A stretch of 64,000 nucleotides of DNA from Haliclona indistincta (GCA_964017065.1 OZ024785.1:1383142-1447141), one strand, 5' to 3'; positions 11,322 through 23,557 are shown, numbered from the stretch's first letter. The notes: generated from the sequence alone by a model not told the origin. Made by a program: numbers and translations.

Positions 11322-12236
11322 TCACTTGGTGCACACAGCACAGGTGAGCTCTTTCTCAGCATCATATGGTGGACATGGTAGACCATTACAATTTGCTTCA
11401 ACATGATAGAATAACCCTCCATTGGTGTTAGCACTGCTACCAGGAACAGACTCTGCATCTTTATCAACACACTCATATGTTGCTTTGCCGTGAGTATGAT
11501 ATTCAGTCATTAGGTATCCAGTATACTCCAGTGTCTACTGGCTAGGACAGTGACGCCATGCTGGAATCATCAGTACAGCTGCTCTAGTGGAGACATGACA
11601 GACAGCACATGGAACATTGTGATATTGCAGTGCATAAAGTGGACTGCCAACATCTAGTCGATACTCCGCTCCATATATTGGAGCTAGATTCTGCACTCCA
11701 GGAGCATATGCTCCATACTCTGGGTTATTTGGTAGACATTGATAGTTGCCTCCTCCTCCTTTTTGACTGTAGAATGATTTACCAGCTCTGCCACTGTAGA
11801 CGAGGCTTGTTCCTGTTATGTTAGGACACAATGTCCTCCCCCATCGTGTGTAGGTAGCTCCTCCACTAACAGGACCAGGTGGTCCTGCTATCCCTGCCTC
11901 TCCTCTCTCTCCCTTGTCTCCTTTCTGTCCATCAGCTCCATCTCGTCCATCTCTCCCAGGAGCTCCAGCAGGTCCTGGTAGACCATCTCTACCAGCTGGT
12001 CCATCACGACCATCTCGACCACTCAGTAGCTCATGAACAACTTGTAGATCCTCCAGTACATCAGCTACTCTACTGATGTTAGATACCTTGCTAGTTTCAG
12101 TAGAAACTGGTAGAGCCCATCCTAAATATTTCAATTTTGACAACTTGTTATAACAAAAGCATCAACTACACTGTATACCTTTAGGCAGAATCAAACCGAC
12201 TGCTGTTACAAACAGAAGATTTGAGAATGTTCCCAT
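11322..12236 (-). pseudogene. Short-chain collagen copy with one nonsense codon
   Basis: Exon 1 (12179-12236, MGTFSNLLFVTAVGLIL) and exon 2 (11322-12121) splice in phase 1, exactly as in the intact genes. The frame is open through the signal, helical segment, 17 triplets and most of the C-terminal domain. A TGG to TAG change near 11531-11533 replaces the tryptophan in PSQWTLEY. The frame after the stop is intact to the normal terminator at 11322. So a single substitution separates it from a full gene; it could be a young pseudogene, a sequencing error or an allele. The flanks match the intact copy at 22567-23498. Confidence 0.82.
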
Positions 12237-12788
12237 TGTCTTGTTGTAGGAGGCTATAAAATTATCAATACAATAAGCGCATTTGTTGTTAACTTCTTTT
12301 ATAGTCTCTCATTAAAAATAAGAAATTGTTATTGAATTTGTGGATGTAAAGGTATCATCCCTTATATCTACAGTACCATTCAGCTTGTTACAAGGGAAGG
12401 ATTATGGTGCAGTGGTTCCCAGAAATGCCTCTCCTCTGATACCCTACAATAGTGAGAAATGGCTTTGAGGGTGTTTTGATGGTTCACTCACAAACAGCTA
12501 GTGGGCAGTACATAGGCCGCAGTCTCACACATACCAGACCTTCCTAGCACCACATAACAAGCTTCATAAAAATGAATTCAGTTCTGTTATAATTCTTTAC
12601 CACATATTACGTATTATGTAATCATTGGTGACAATTTTGCACTAGATGTGGACAATAACTTTTTCTCATACTAGCTACAAGATGCTTTATCTGTTGATTA
12701 GCAATCATGCATTGCCATTGACACAAACAATGCTTCCATTACCATATTGCAGTTTAAATCTAATAACATAATTGTAACATAATTGTTA
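12237..12788. repeat. Shared upstream block and spacer, no gene
   Basis: Contains the TATA box (about 12295-12304) and the CAAACAGCTAGTGGGCAGTA block shared with 1701-2290, 20200-20520 and 23510-23830. The remainder is AT-rich spacer. Confidence 0.55.
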
Positions 12789-13308
12789 ACTTGGTGCATA
12801 CAAAACAGGTAAGCTCTTTCTGAGAGTCATTATGAACATGGCACATACTCCATTACAGCTTGCTTCAACATGACATGATAGAACAACCCTCCATTAACGA
12901 TGGCTTGCCTACCAGGAACAGATTCAGCATCTTTATCAACACACTCATATGTTGCTTTGCTGTGAGTATGATGTTCAGTCATCAGGTATCCAGTATACTC
13001 CAGTGTCCACTGGCTAGGACAGCGATGCCATGCTGAAATCATCAGTACAGCTGCTCTAGTGGAGACATGGCAGACAGCACATGGAACATTGTGGTCATGC
13101 TGTACAGGAAGAGGGCTACCACCATCTAGTTGATACTCTACTCCATATAATTTATTGGAGCCACGTTCTGCACTCCAGGAGCATACTGTCCGTACTGTGG
13201 GTTGTTTGGTAGACATTGATAGTTGCCTCCTCCTCCATTTTGATTGTAGAATGACTACCACTGTAGAAGAGGCTTGTTTCTGTTATGTTAGGACACGGTG
13301 TCCTCCCC
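12789..13308 (-). pseudogene. Truncated collagen C-terminal domain (module copy 2)
   Basis: Homology covers the C-terminal domain only and breaks at 13308 at the same base context as the fragments ending at 331 and 18358. An internal deletion near 13254, shared with the 18.3-kb copy, removes the GRAGKS region, and the C-terminal end has lost its stop codon. It is a relic duplicated together with the intact gene at 13634-14536. Confidence 0.8.
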
Positions 13309-13633
13309 AGGTTAAACCATTTTGCAAAATTATGCTCTTAAAATGCTCATTATGTCATCATCAGCATTATGCTTATTGTTATAGTCAAATAAAATGCTCA
13401 TTATGTTATCATCAGCATTATGCATATTGTTATAGTCAAATTATTCCTGCAAGGCATACTTCAGTACTGCACACGAGTCCTTGTTATGATGTTGCTTTTG
13501 AATTTATAAAACAAAAATAAAAACATTCTAATTGCATGTCAGGGCAAGAATACTGAAGTCTACAGAACAAAAGAAAAGTTTTTTTAACTAAGAAAATTCA
13601 AAAAGGCTCCAAGTTCTAATAATCGCATAATTA
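13309..13633. repeat. Spacer with local ~60-bp duplication
   Basis: No gene is seen. AAATGCTCATTATGT-containing sequence of about 60 bp is present twice in tandem (about 13340-13440); the equivalent spacers near 360 and 18380 have it once. Confidence 0.55.
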
Positions 13634-14536
13634 TTATTGCATTGTTCGCTTGGTGCACACAGCACAGGTGAGCTCTTTCTCAGCATCATATGGTGGACAT
13701 GGTAGACCATTACAATTTGCTTCAACATGATAGAACAACCCTCCATTAGTGTCAGCATGGCTACCAGGAACAGACTCAGCATCTTTATCAACACACTCAT
13801 ATGTTGCTTTGCCGTGAGTACGATGTTCAGTCATTAGGTATCCAGTATACTCCAGTGTCCACTGGCTAGGACAGTGACGCCATGCTGGAATCATCAGTAC
13901 AGCTGCTCTAGTGGAGACATGACAGACTACACATGGAACATTATGATTATGTACAGGAAGAGGGCTACCACCATCTAGTTGATACTCTACTCCATATATT
14001 GGAGCCATGTTCTGCACTCCAGGAGCATATTGTCCATATTGTGGGTTATTTGGTAGACATTGATAGTTGCCTCCTCCTCCTGACTGAGTGTAGAATGATT
14101 TACCAGTTCTACCACTGTAGACGAGGCTTGTTCCTGCAGTGTTAGGACACGATGTCCTCCCCCATCGTGTGTAGGTAGCTCCTCCACTAACAGGACCAGG
14201 TGGTCCTGCTATCCCTGCCTCTCCTCTCTCTCCCTTGACTCCTTTCTGTCCACCAGCTCCATCTCGTCCATCTCTCCCAGGAGCTCCAGCAGGTCCTGGT
14301 AGACCATCTCTACCAGCTGGTCCATCACGACCATCACGACCACTCAGTAGCTCATGAACAATTTTTAAATCCTCCAGAACATCACCTACTCTGCTGATCT
14401 GATATGTTTCATTAGAAACTGGCAAAGCCCATCCTGCAATAAGTGAATATTCAAATATCTTATAATAATGTAGATTCTACATCGTACCTGTAGCAGAAAA
14501 TACTCCTGCAAGGACCACCAGTTGTAGTATCGCCAT
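13634..14536 (-). CDS. Short-chain collagen, intact, with C-terminal extension
   Basis: Secreted short-chain collagen of 282 residues. Exon 1 (14488-14536) encodes MAILQLVVLAGVFSAT and exon 2 (13634-14433) the rest, joined in phase 1 across a 54-nt intron. After the helical segment (VGDVLEDLKIVHELL) come 17 Gly-X-Y triplets and the ten-cysteine C-terminal domain. The stop codon used by its relatives is changed (TGA to CGA), so the protein runs four residues further (RTMQ) to a TAA. Three residues before the triplets are missing relative to other copies. A TATA box lies at 14578-14587. It sits in a module with the truncated copy at 12789-13308. Confidence 0.87.
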
Positions 14537-14577
14537 GATTCTTGTGCTCGCTGAATAAACCACTAAAACTGTTCTCA

Positions 14578-14587
14578 CTTTTATAGC
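14578..14587 (-). promoter_or_regulatory. TATA box of the 13634-14536 collagen gene
   Basis: GCTATAAAAG on the minus strand about 45 bp before the start codon; the spacing is conserved among related copies. Confidence 0.6.
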
Positions 14588-14589
14588 AA

Positions 14590-15440
14590 AAATTGTTCAC
14601 TACTTCAAAACAAATAATCCTCTTACAAGATACACCCTTACCTGATTATTGATGCTGATGACATAAACTCACCGCTCATCAGACTCTTCAAATTAAATCA
14701 TTTTCCTTTTTGAGAGAACAATTGTTCTAACAAGCAATTATGAGTCTTGATTAAGAGAGTTAGAGGCATTATGGTGCACTGGTCATGATTTATATAGTAG
14801 ACTTCTAAAGAATTATCAGACGTCTTGTCAATATGATCTGTGGAGCTTCTCTGATTCCCACTGATAACTGTGCAACGCTTTTGGTAAACAATTGCTATTG
14901 TCAACTAATCATTCTAACTAATGTTGTAGAAAATGTGCTACTTTTATAGCAATAATCTAGCAACCTCATGCTTCAAATTAAACAATCACAATCTTCTTTG
15001 TAGCTGCACTCACTTAATTAGTGATGTTGATGACATAGAACTGATCAGACGTTATTAAACCATGTTCCATGTGATCTGTTCAATAGACTCTTGATCAAGA
15101 GGACTCTGGCACGTTTGCAGACATTTTAGTGCACTAGTTATAGGTCATAAGAAGATTTATTGTGCAATCTGCAGAGCTTCTCTACTTTCACTATTGCTTG
15201 TGATGTCTGCGCAAATATTTTGTGGTAAGCATACAATTGCTATTGTTAAACTAACAATGGAATCATTGTTAACTCTTATTTGTACAATGTGTATTACAAT
15301 AAGATTGAACTTCAGCTAAATTATTTATGCTAAAAATTAATAATTGAAGAAAATCTAAAATAATAATTGTTTTCAACTTCTAAACTGCTGTTAAATAGTG
15401 AATTCATTCTAAAGGTGGTAATATTTAGAGATTAAGTAAA
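14590..15440. other. Intergenic, no gene seen
   Basis: AT-rich. Parts recur near 25150-25480 and 26700-27310, again marking segmental duplication of the DNA upstream of MA-type collagen copies. Confidence 0.5.
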
Positions 15441-15863
15441 GTGCTCTATGAATTATTCATGAACATGTTGCGTAAGTGGTTCGGAATACCTCTCTTTAGT
15501 CAGTCAGTATCATCGTACCAAGATCAAGTGATCAGATATCTCACCTGGTCAGTGATGGTCTGGTGGATATTCTTGTTGTCATTGTATGGCTACCCGGCCT
15601 CGCTACACGTCATTGAGTATACTCTCCAATTATTGCAGGGGTTCCTCATTGTTTACTCCTCATTAACGTGATGGATCGGCTGGTTTCGTTTATAATTTCA
15701 TGATGTCGTCATAAAAGTGACGTCTGTTACAGCAGTTTCTTTAGTTTCACCTGATCAACCTCTTCTAGTAACAGTGCTGTTCTTGTTACAGCGACCACTG
15801 TCTGTCTTTAGTCAGATGTTGTGATTGAGGATACTCTTCGAGCTACTGTAGTAGCAGTCTACA

Positions 15864-15941
15864 ATGCTAAACATGAGGTTAGTTTCTATGATCGGGATTA
15901 TCATTCTGGTACATGTATGCATGGTTATCACAATGGTAATG
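15864..15941 (+). other. Orphan signal-peptide exon, copy 2
   Basis: An open exon of 26 codons starts MLNMRLVSMIGIIILVHVC and ends exactly at a GTAAGT donor in phase 0. It looks like a secretory signal peptide. A CATAAAAG motif and a conserved upstream stretch precede it in all three copies (5341, 15864, 29540). No downstream exon could be identified before the segment ends near 17560. It may be the first exon of a lost gene, an exon of an unrecognised gene, or chance. Confidence 0.35.
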
Positions 15942-17560
15942 GTAAGTTAGTGTTTCTAGCTTCCTTCATTTGCTACAAATGACACACTATAGCTAGAGCT
16001 GTCACTTGAAACTTGCTAACCAACAATGGTATTTTTCCAGCAATTGATCTAATCTCATTCATGAGCAAAATGTAGTTTGATGTGTAGCTACAGTATATTG
16101 TTGTAGTCGCATTCTATTGGTATCTTGAGACATACTGGTATTACGATTTTATCATGTTCTAGCACGGCTGCATCAGTTTGCATGCAGTGATGCTGCAAAT
16201 TAAAATACAGCAAACTATGACTACTTATTCAGTTTGCCTTTGTTAATATTAGTGTTGACACTTATGTTCATTGCACTATAGTTGTAGCTAAGGTAACCAC
16301 TATTGTGCTATAGCATACAGTTTCTGGATGGCAGTGTGATTAATTTTTGCTCTGATGCTGTGCAAGACTTGCAACTGCAAACATAATGCATTGCTTAGCA
16401 TGACTCTGGAATAATAATTATACAAACATTAAAGAACGATTCTAATGCTAAGTGTCAGCACAGAAGCAGCAGTGAAGCACTAGGCTCCTTGCTTGTATAA
16501 ACCTTGCTGACCCCATGCTAAATTCCCGTGTATCGAGCGTAGACCCCGCGTGTTGCCGGGCAACTCTACAACGTCATATGATGTCACGTAATTAGACCAC
16601 TAATGTAAACACAGGAAGTCAGATAGTAATTAGTGCTGCATGATTATCCACAGGTGTTGATAGCTAACAATAGCTGTACTGTTTACTCTACTAATCTTCC
16701 CATCCTTTCTATATGACCATGTCTTCCTACATAACACCTCCATACAGGAATATGAACAGCAACACAGCTTCACCACAGACACCATGCAATAAGTATACTG
16801 GGAGCTGATGATCAACACCACCACACCATTCCCAGCAAGAATCACTTATTATCTCAACAATAATGCATCACTAATAACACATATGCAATTATGGTTGCAT
16901 AGTGTACTGTAGGCAAGCCCATAATCCCGATCCGGGCCACATGTATAATAATGCTACTAGTAGCTATAGCTTCAAGATGCTCAATCTCACAGTTGCTGTT
17001 TACAATGCTTAGTTTACCACTTTATCGATAACAGATAAACACTTGCATCTCCAAATAGAGCGACATGGTTATCAATATAGACTTTGTTACTTGCTTTGCT
17101 GTGACTCATTAGATATCTTACATGTTGTAGCCAGAACAGTGACACAATGCAGAATGAAGAATGCTGTGTTATCATGTATATTCTACAGATAAGCAATGAA
17201 TGTATAGTTAAAACAACTCTAAGACCTGTCTATTAATTTTAGTCACACATTCCATCACATTCCATCACATTCCATCACTTCAAGGAACTTCAATTCATCT
17301 CTACTAGTCACTTTCTAAGACAAGTTAGTATACTAAAAATTTTATAGATCATTGTTGTGTAGGTGTAAGAATTGTTCTATCATGATAAGTGTCCTCATTA
17401 AAGGGCAAAATTATGATCAAAATTTGCTCTCCAAGCACAATGCTACTATGCTTATGAATATTATTACGTGCCCAACCAATTCACCACAGAGCCTGTGAGA
17501 GGCTTTCTATTGATGCTCTATTGAACATTTGATACCACACCTACATGTACGTAGGCAATA
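15942..17560. repeat. Duplicated non-collagen segment (second copy)
   Basis: Collinear with 6786-8110 and, in its first part, 29621-30560. It contains a faint old collagen-domain relic around 17060-17160. No supported gene. Confidence 0.55.
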
Positions 17561-17844
17561 ATAGTTATTTTTTAATTTTTTAAAATGCTCATTATGTCAG
17601 CAAAATAATTATGCCAGCAGTCAATTGCAAATTGCTAAGGCCTACTTCAGTAGTACGTATGAGTCCTCTTTCTTTTGCGAGTCAAGACAATAAACACTGA
17701 GGTATAGGAAGAAAACCTTAGTAAATTATTTAAAAATTAACTGCAACAAGACTAAAAAAGAAGGCTAAAGGTTTCTTGTTTCCTATAAGTCCTTACTTTC
17801 AAAGCATAAAAATTAAATTTTATAGAACACAATTATTGTATTGT

Positions 17845-18358
17845 TCACTTGGTGCACACAGCACAGGTGAGCTCTTTCTGAGCATCATTATGGTGGACAT
17901 GGTAGACCATTACAATTCGCTTCAACATGATAGAATAATCCTCCATTAGTGTTAGCATGGCTACCAGGAACAGACTCAGCATCTTTATCAACACACTCGT
18001 ATGTTGCTTTGCTGTGAGTATGATGTTCAGTCATTAGGTATCCAGTATACTCCAGTGTCCACTGGCTAGGACAGTCACGCCATGCTGGAATCATCAGTAC
18101 AGCTGCTCTAGTGGAGACATGACAGACAGCACATGGAACATTGTGGTCATGCAGTGCAGGAAGAGGGCTACCAGTATTTAATTCAAGCTCAACTCCATAT
18201 ATTGGAGCCATGTTCTGCACTCCAGGAGCATACTGTCCATACCGTGGGTTATTTGGGAGACATTGATAGTTGCCTCCTCCTCCTCCTTTTTGATTGTAGA
18301 ATGACTACCACTGTAGAAGAGGCTTGTTCCTGTTATGTTAGGACATGACGTCCTCCCC
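17845..18358 (-). pseudogene. Truncated collagen C-terminal domain (module copy 3)
   Basis: The C-terminal domain is open over about 110 residues (17888-18220), but one extra T in the final CPPY region shifts the frame before the terminal cysteine pair. Homology ends at 18358 at the same junction as module copies 1 and 2, and the deletion near 18305 is identical to that in the 13.25-kb copy. Confidence 0.8.
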
Positions 18359-18630
18359 AGGTTAAACCATTTTGCAAAATTATGCTCTTAAAATGCTCAT
18401 TATGTCATTATGCTTATTGTTATAGTCAAATTATTCCTGCAAGGCCTACTTCAGTACTGTACACGAGTCCTTTTTATGATGTTGCTTTTGAATTTGTAAA
18501 ATAAAAAACATTCTAATTGCATGTCAGGGCAAGAATATTGAGGTGTACAGAACAAAAGAAAAGTTTTTTAACTAAGAAAATTCAAAAAAGGCTCCAAGTT
18601 CTAATATTCACATAATTATTATTGAATTGT
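18359..18630. repeat. Module spacer, no gene
   Basis: Equivalent to 332-609 and 13309-13633. Confidence 0.55.
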
Positions 18631-19527
18631 TCACTTGGTGCACACAGCACAGGTGAGTTCTTTCTGAGCATCATATGGTGGACATGGTAGACCATTACAA
18701 TTTGCTCCAACATGATAGAACAACCCTCCATCAGTGTTAGCATGGCTACCAGGAACAGACTCAGCATCTTTATCAACACACTCGTATGTTGCTTTGCTGA
18801 AATCGTATCCTTCAGTCATTAGGTATCCAGTATACTCCAGTGTCCACTGGCTAGGACATTGACGCCATGCTGGAATCCTCAGTACAGCTACTCTAGTGGA
18901 GACATGACAGACAGCACATGGTACATTATGATTATGCTGTAAAGGAAGAGGGCTACCACCATATAGTTGATACTCTACTCCATATATTGGAGCTAGATTC
19001 TGCACTCCAGGAGTATATGCTCCATATTGTGGGTTATTTGGTAGACATTGATAGTTGCCTCCTCCTCCTTTTTGATTGTAGAATGATTTACCAGCTCTAC
19101 CACTGTAGACGAGGCTTGTTCCTGTAGTGTTAGGACACGATGTCCTCCCCCATCGTGTGTAGGTAGCTCCTCCACTAACAGGACCAGGTGGTCCTGCTAT
19201 CCCTGCCTCTCCTCTCTCTCCCTTGTCTCCTTTCTGTCCATTAGCTCCATCTCGTCCATCTCTCCCAGGAGCTCCAGCAGGTCCTGGTAGACCATCTCTA
19301 CCAGCTGGTCCATCACGACCATCTTAACCACTCAGTAGCTCATGAACAATTTTTAAATCTTTCAGTACATCAGCTACTCTACTGATGTTAGATTCCTTGC
19401 GAGTTTCAGTAGAAACTGGTTGAGCCCATCCTGTAAAGACATGATAAACACCACAGTATGCAACCCATTAGATACTTGTACCTGTTATGAATAGTGATCC
19501 AGTGAGAACAACTAGTTGTAGTAGCAT
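18631..19527 (-). pseudogene. Short-chain collagen copy with a stop in the first triplet
   Basis: Exon 1 (19482-19527, MLLQLVVLTGSLFIT) and exon 2 (18631-19430) keep the canonical splice sites and phase. The codon after the first glycine of the triplet region is TAA instead of CGA (near 19325), so the protein would end before any collagen. Everything after it, including the ten-cysteine domain, is open to the normal stop at 18631. Both changed bases lie in one CpG, consistent with methylation decay on both strands. It is either a very young pseudogene or a sequence error. Confidence 0.8.
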
Positions 19528-19863
19528 TGCTATCAATTTTGATCAGATTTGAGAATCTGATAGATACAACTCGCTTGTATAATGCTATATCTACTCAGGG
19601 CTGGATTAGTTCCTTTTATACATGTTGTCCTACAGCTGCACCTGTGCATGATGTTGACAACCAATAAATTCACGACTAGATATTATTGGTACATGTACAT
19701 TACCTCAAAACTTGTGTACGTGTGAACAAATTTGATTAAATCATCAAATCGTATACAAAATTCCATTACTTTACGACCACGGTGACACTGTGGCTGTCAT
19801 TGTGCATTATATGAAGCCAACTTGTGTTCTCACAGCTGCTGGTTACAATGTTTGGGTGATCAA

Positions 19864-20188
19864 TTATCGGTAACAGATAATTGATCCATCACGTCCATCT
19901 CTCCCAGGAGCTCCAGCAGGTCCTGGTAGACCATCTCTACCAGCTGGTCCATCACGACCATCTCGACCACTCAGTAGCTCATGAACAACTTGTAGATCTT
20001 CTAGTACATCAGCTACTCTACTGATGTTAGATGCCTCGCAAGTTTCAGTAGAAACTGGTAGAGCCCATCCTAAAAATGTTATTATTGTCAACTTGTTATA
20101 ACAAAAAGCATCAACTACACTGTAAGGTACCTTTAGGCAGAATCAAACCAACTGCTAGTACAAACAGAAGATATGAGAGTGTTCCCAT
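19864..20188 (-). pseudogene. 5' half of a short-chain collagen gene
   Basis: Signal exon (20131-20188, MGTLSYLLFVLAVGLIL) and exon 2 (up to 20074) are open through nine collagen triplets. Homology then breaks at about 19880 and a stop follows within six codons (SIICYR). The whole C-terminal domain is missing. The upstream promoter block is retained. Confidence 0.8.
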
Positions 20189-20800
20189 TGTCTTGTTGTA
20201 GGAGAATAAGCAATAAGTGCATTAGTTGTTATGTTCTTTTATAGTCTCTCACTAAAAGTAAGAAATTGATATTGAATTTGTGAGCATAAATGTATCTACC
20301 TTTATACCATTCAGCTTTTTATTGTGATGTCACAAGAGGAGGATTGTGGCGCAGTGGTTCCCATCAACGCCTCTCCTCTGATACCCTACAATAGTGAAAA
20401 ATGGCTCTGAGACTGTTTTGATGGTTCACTCACAAACAGCTAGTGGGCAGTACATAGGCCGCAGTCTCACACATACCAGACCTTCTTAGCCGCATCACAT
20501 GACAAACTTCATAAAAATGAATTTATTTCTGTCATAATTCTTTACCACATGCTGTAAAGTAAAAGAGTTTTGATATAAAACTGAAAAGTGTAGCCTTTGG
20601 TATGGTGCACATGAATTGACTTTGACATGTTACGTACCTTGTACTCTGGTAATAAAATTAGAATAATTTATTTCGCAAGTCTAGGCAATAACTGACTCAG
20701 TGACATTTAGGGAGCAAGAAAAGAATTCTTTAATCAAAGTAAAGTAATTACAACAGACTAAACTGAAAACTAAAATAAAAAGTTAAAATTTCCTTTTGAC
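20189..20800. repeat. Shared upstream block and spacer, no gene
   Basis: Collinear with 1640-2290, including the TATA region near 20239 and the 3' flank before 20847. Confidence 0.55.
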
Positions 20801-20846
20801 CTACAAGTCCTGCACAAAAATTAATAGAACACAATTATTGTATTGT

Positions 20847-21752
20847 TCACTTGGTGCATACAGCACAGGTGAGCTCTTTCTGAGCATCATATGGTGGACA
20901 TGGTAGACCATTACAATTTGCTTCAACATGATAGAACAACCCTCCATTAGTGTCAGCATGGCTGCCAGGAACAGACTGTGCATCTTTATCAACACACTCG
21001 TATGTTGCTTTGCTGTGAGTACGATGTTCAGTCATTAGGTATCCAGTATACTCCAGTGTCCACTGGCTAGGACATTGACGCCATGCTGGAATCATCAGTA
21101 CAGCTGCTCTAGTGGAGACATGACAGACAGCACATGGAACATTATGTTGATCTAGTGCAGGAAGAGGGCTACCACCATATAGTTGATACTCAACTCCATA
21201 TATTGGAGCTAGATTCTGCACTCCAGGAGCATATGCTCCATATTGTGGGTTATTTGGTAGACATTGATAGTTGCCTCCTCCTCCTGAATGGGTATGCCAT
21301 GATTTACCAGCTCTACCACTGTAGACGAGGCTTGTTCCTGCAGTGTTAGGACACGATGTCCTCCCCCATCGTGTGTAGGTAGCTCCTCCACTAACAGGAC
21401 CAGGTGGTCCTGCTATCCCTGCCTCTCCTCTCTCTCCCTTGTCTCCTTTCTGTCCATTAGCTCCATCACGTCCATCTCTCCCAGGAGCTCCAGCAGGTCC
21501 TGGTAGACCATCTCTACCAGCTGGTCCATCACGACCATCTCGACCACTCAGTAGCTCATGAACAACTTGTAGATCCTCCAGTACATCAGCTACTCTACTG
21601 ATGTTAGATACCTTGCGAGTTTCAGTAGACACTGGTAGAGCCCATCCTGTATGCAAAGAACCATTATTTTACTCATTAGATACGTTATCATACACTATAC
21701 CTATTGTAGACAGAGCTCCAGTTAGGATCACTAGTTGCAGTAATATTGCCAT
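20847..21752 (-). CDS. Short-chain collagen, intact
   Basis: Secreted short-chain collagen of 283 residues. Exon 1 (21701-21752) encodes MAILLQLVILTGALSTI; exon 2 (20847-21646) follows a 54-nt intron in phase 1. Layout: signal peptide, VADVLEDLQVVHELL helix, 17 Gly-X-Y triplets (about residues 52-102), and a 181-residue C-terminal domain with all ten cysteines and the TCAVCTK end. It shares its flanks with the decayed copy at 8867-9759 and is followed upstream by the intact 22567-23498 gene, so the pair was duplicated as a unit. The TATA box is at 21791-21800. No lesion seen. Confidence 0.9.
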
Positions 21753-21790
21753 TGGACTGGGAGTCACAAAAATGAGCTACGCTTCACTTC

Positions 21791-21800
21791 ACTTTTATAG
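21791..21800 (-). promoter_or_regulatory. TATA box of the 20847-21752 collagen gene
   Basis: CTATAAAAGT on the minus strand about 40 bp before the start codon. Confidence 0.6.
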
Positions 21801-22560
21801 CAAAGCAGTAACATGCTTTTACCACATCATAGTGAATGCATAATCTTCTGAAGACGTTGCACTTTTTAATGTACCACATCACTAATACTGACAACAACAG
21901 CACTCTACCATCAGATACCTTTGTAACATTGCTTCAAAAGAGTTGCTTCTTTCATGTTACAGTGATTGAGTGTCCATATCATTAGAGGCTTCTAGATAAG
22001 ATGCTGTTTACAATCTCTGAGTATAACCACTCTATTACAACAAGTGGTTAACATGAAACAGTTAGAATAGTCACCTCAATGACCATTAATGGCTTTGATT
22101 GACATAGAAGATAGTAAATTCATCCAACTGATGTTTATTGAAATGAAAACAAGACAGTACTATAGTATAGTTAGTCAGTCAGCATCTAGTATAGTGATAT
22201 TATAATGGTGAAGCTGTGGTCAGCTTCTTACTATCAACTGTAATTTATGTTAGCCTGTCAGTGTTTAGTACAGAAGCAACATCAGTTGCAAAGTAGTCGG
22301 TAAATTAATAATGTATAGTTCTTACGTACATAGAATACACAATATTTTTTGGTCTTCTCATTAAACACTGTCAATGATATAATAGCATTCTCCTTCATTG
22401 GCCTCTTACGTAAAAAGGTAAAATCATTATTTTGAGCATGACATTATTGTCAATCATTTGCAACCCTTAATTATAATTCTAACAATAATAACATTAGCAC
22501 TGTCACAAAGTGCTGTGAGATTAGCTATGAGGCATTATCTAATATTCACATTGGAGTTTA
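21801..22560. repeat. Segmental duplicate of 9808-11300, without the MITE
   Basis: No gene seen. Near 22370 it shows the uninterrupted site corresponding to the MITE at 10394-10654. Confidence 0.55.
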
Positions 22561-22566
22561 TTATGT

Positions 22567-23498
22567 TCACTTGGTGCACACAGCACAGGTGAGCTCTTTC
22601 TCAGCATCATATGGTGGACATGGTAGACCATTACAATTTGCTTCAACATGATAGAACAACCCTCCATTAGTGTCAGCATGGCTACCAGGAACAGACTCTG
22701 CATCTTTATCAACACACTCATATGTTGCTTTGCCGTGAGTACGATGTTCAGTCATTAGGTATCCAGTATACTCCAGTGTCCACTGGCTAGGACAGTGACG
22801 CCATGCTGGAATCATCAGTACAGCTGCTCTAGTGGAGACATGACAGACAGCACATGGAACATTGTGATTATGTACAGGAACATTATGTACAGGAAGAGGA
22901 CTACCACCATCTAGTTGATACTCTACTCCATATATTGGAGCTAGATTCTGCACTCCAGGAGCATATACTCCATATTGTGGGTTATTTGGTAGACATTGAT
23001 AGTTGCCTCCTCCTCCTGAATGGCTATACCATGATTTACCAGCTCTACCACTGTAGACGAGGCTTGTTCCTGCAGTGTTAGGACACGATGTCCTCCCCCA
23101 TCGTGTGTAGGTAGCTCCTCCACTAACAGGACCAGGTGCTCCTGCTATCCCTGCCTCTCCTCTCTCTCCCTTGTCTCCTTTCTGTCCATTAGCTCCATCT
23201 CGTCCATCTCTCCCAGGAGCTCCAGCAGGTCCTGGTAGACCATCTCTACCAGCTGGTCCATCACGACCATCTCGACCACTCAGTAGCTCATGAACAACTT
23301 GTAGATCCTCCAGTACATCAGCTACTCTACTGATGTTAGATACCTTGCGAGTTTCAGTAGAAACTGGTAGAGCCCATCCTAAAAATATTAATTTTGACAA
23401 CTTGTTATAACAAAAGTATCAACTACACTGTATAAGGTACCTTTAGGCAGAATCAAACCAACTGCTAGTACAAGGAGAAGATATGAGAGTGTTCCCAT
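22567..23498 (-). CDS. Short-chain collagen, intact, with a small insertion
   Basis: Secreted short-chain collagen of 289 residues. Exon 1 (23441-23498) encodes MGTLSYLLLVLAVGLIL; exon 2 (22567-23378) joins in phase 1. It has 17 Gly-X-Y triplets and the ten-cysteine C-terminal domain. A 12-nt duplication adds a VHN-type repeat just before VPCAVC, a length-variable spot in the family. Its upstream DNA carries the block shared by all MGT-type copies and a TATA box near 23558-23567. Its segmental partner at 11322-12236 has a nonsense codon. Confidence 0.9.
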
Positions 23499-23557
23499 TG
23501 TCTTGTTGTAGGAGACTATAGACTATCAATACATTAAGTGCATTAGTTCTTATATTC

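Noticed and set aside
15441..15671. 76-residue plus-strand frame with hydrophobic stretches (possible membrane protein)
   Set aside because: It is broken in the copies near 5030 and 29230 and has no splice partner, so I do not call it a gene.
16630..16845. Minus-strand 71-residue frame also present at 30303-30518
   Set aside because: The match is explained by recent segmental duplication; the third copy near 7330-7550 is broken, and no domain or splice signal supports it.
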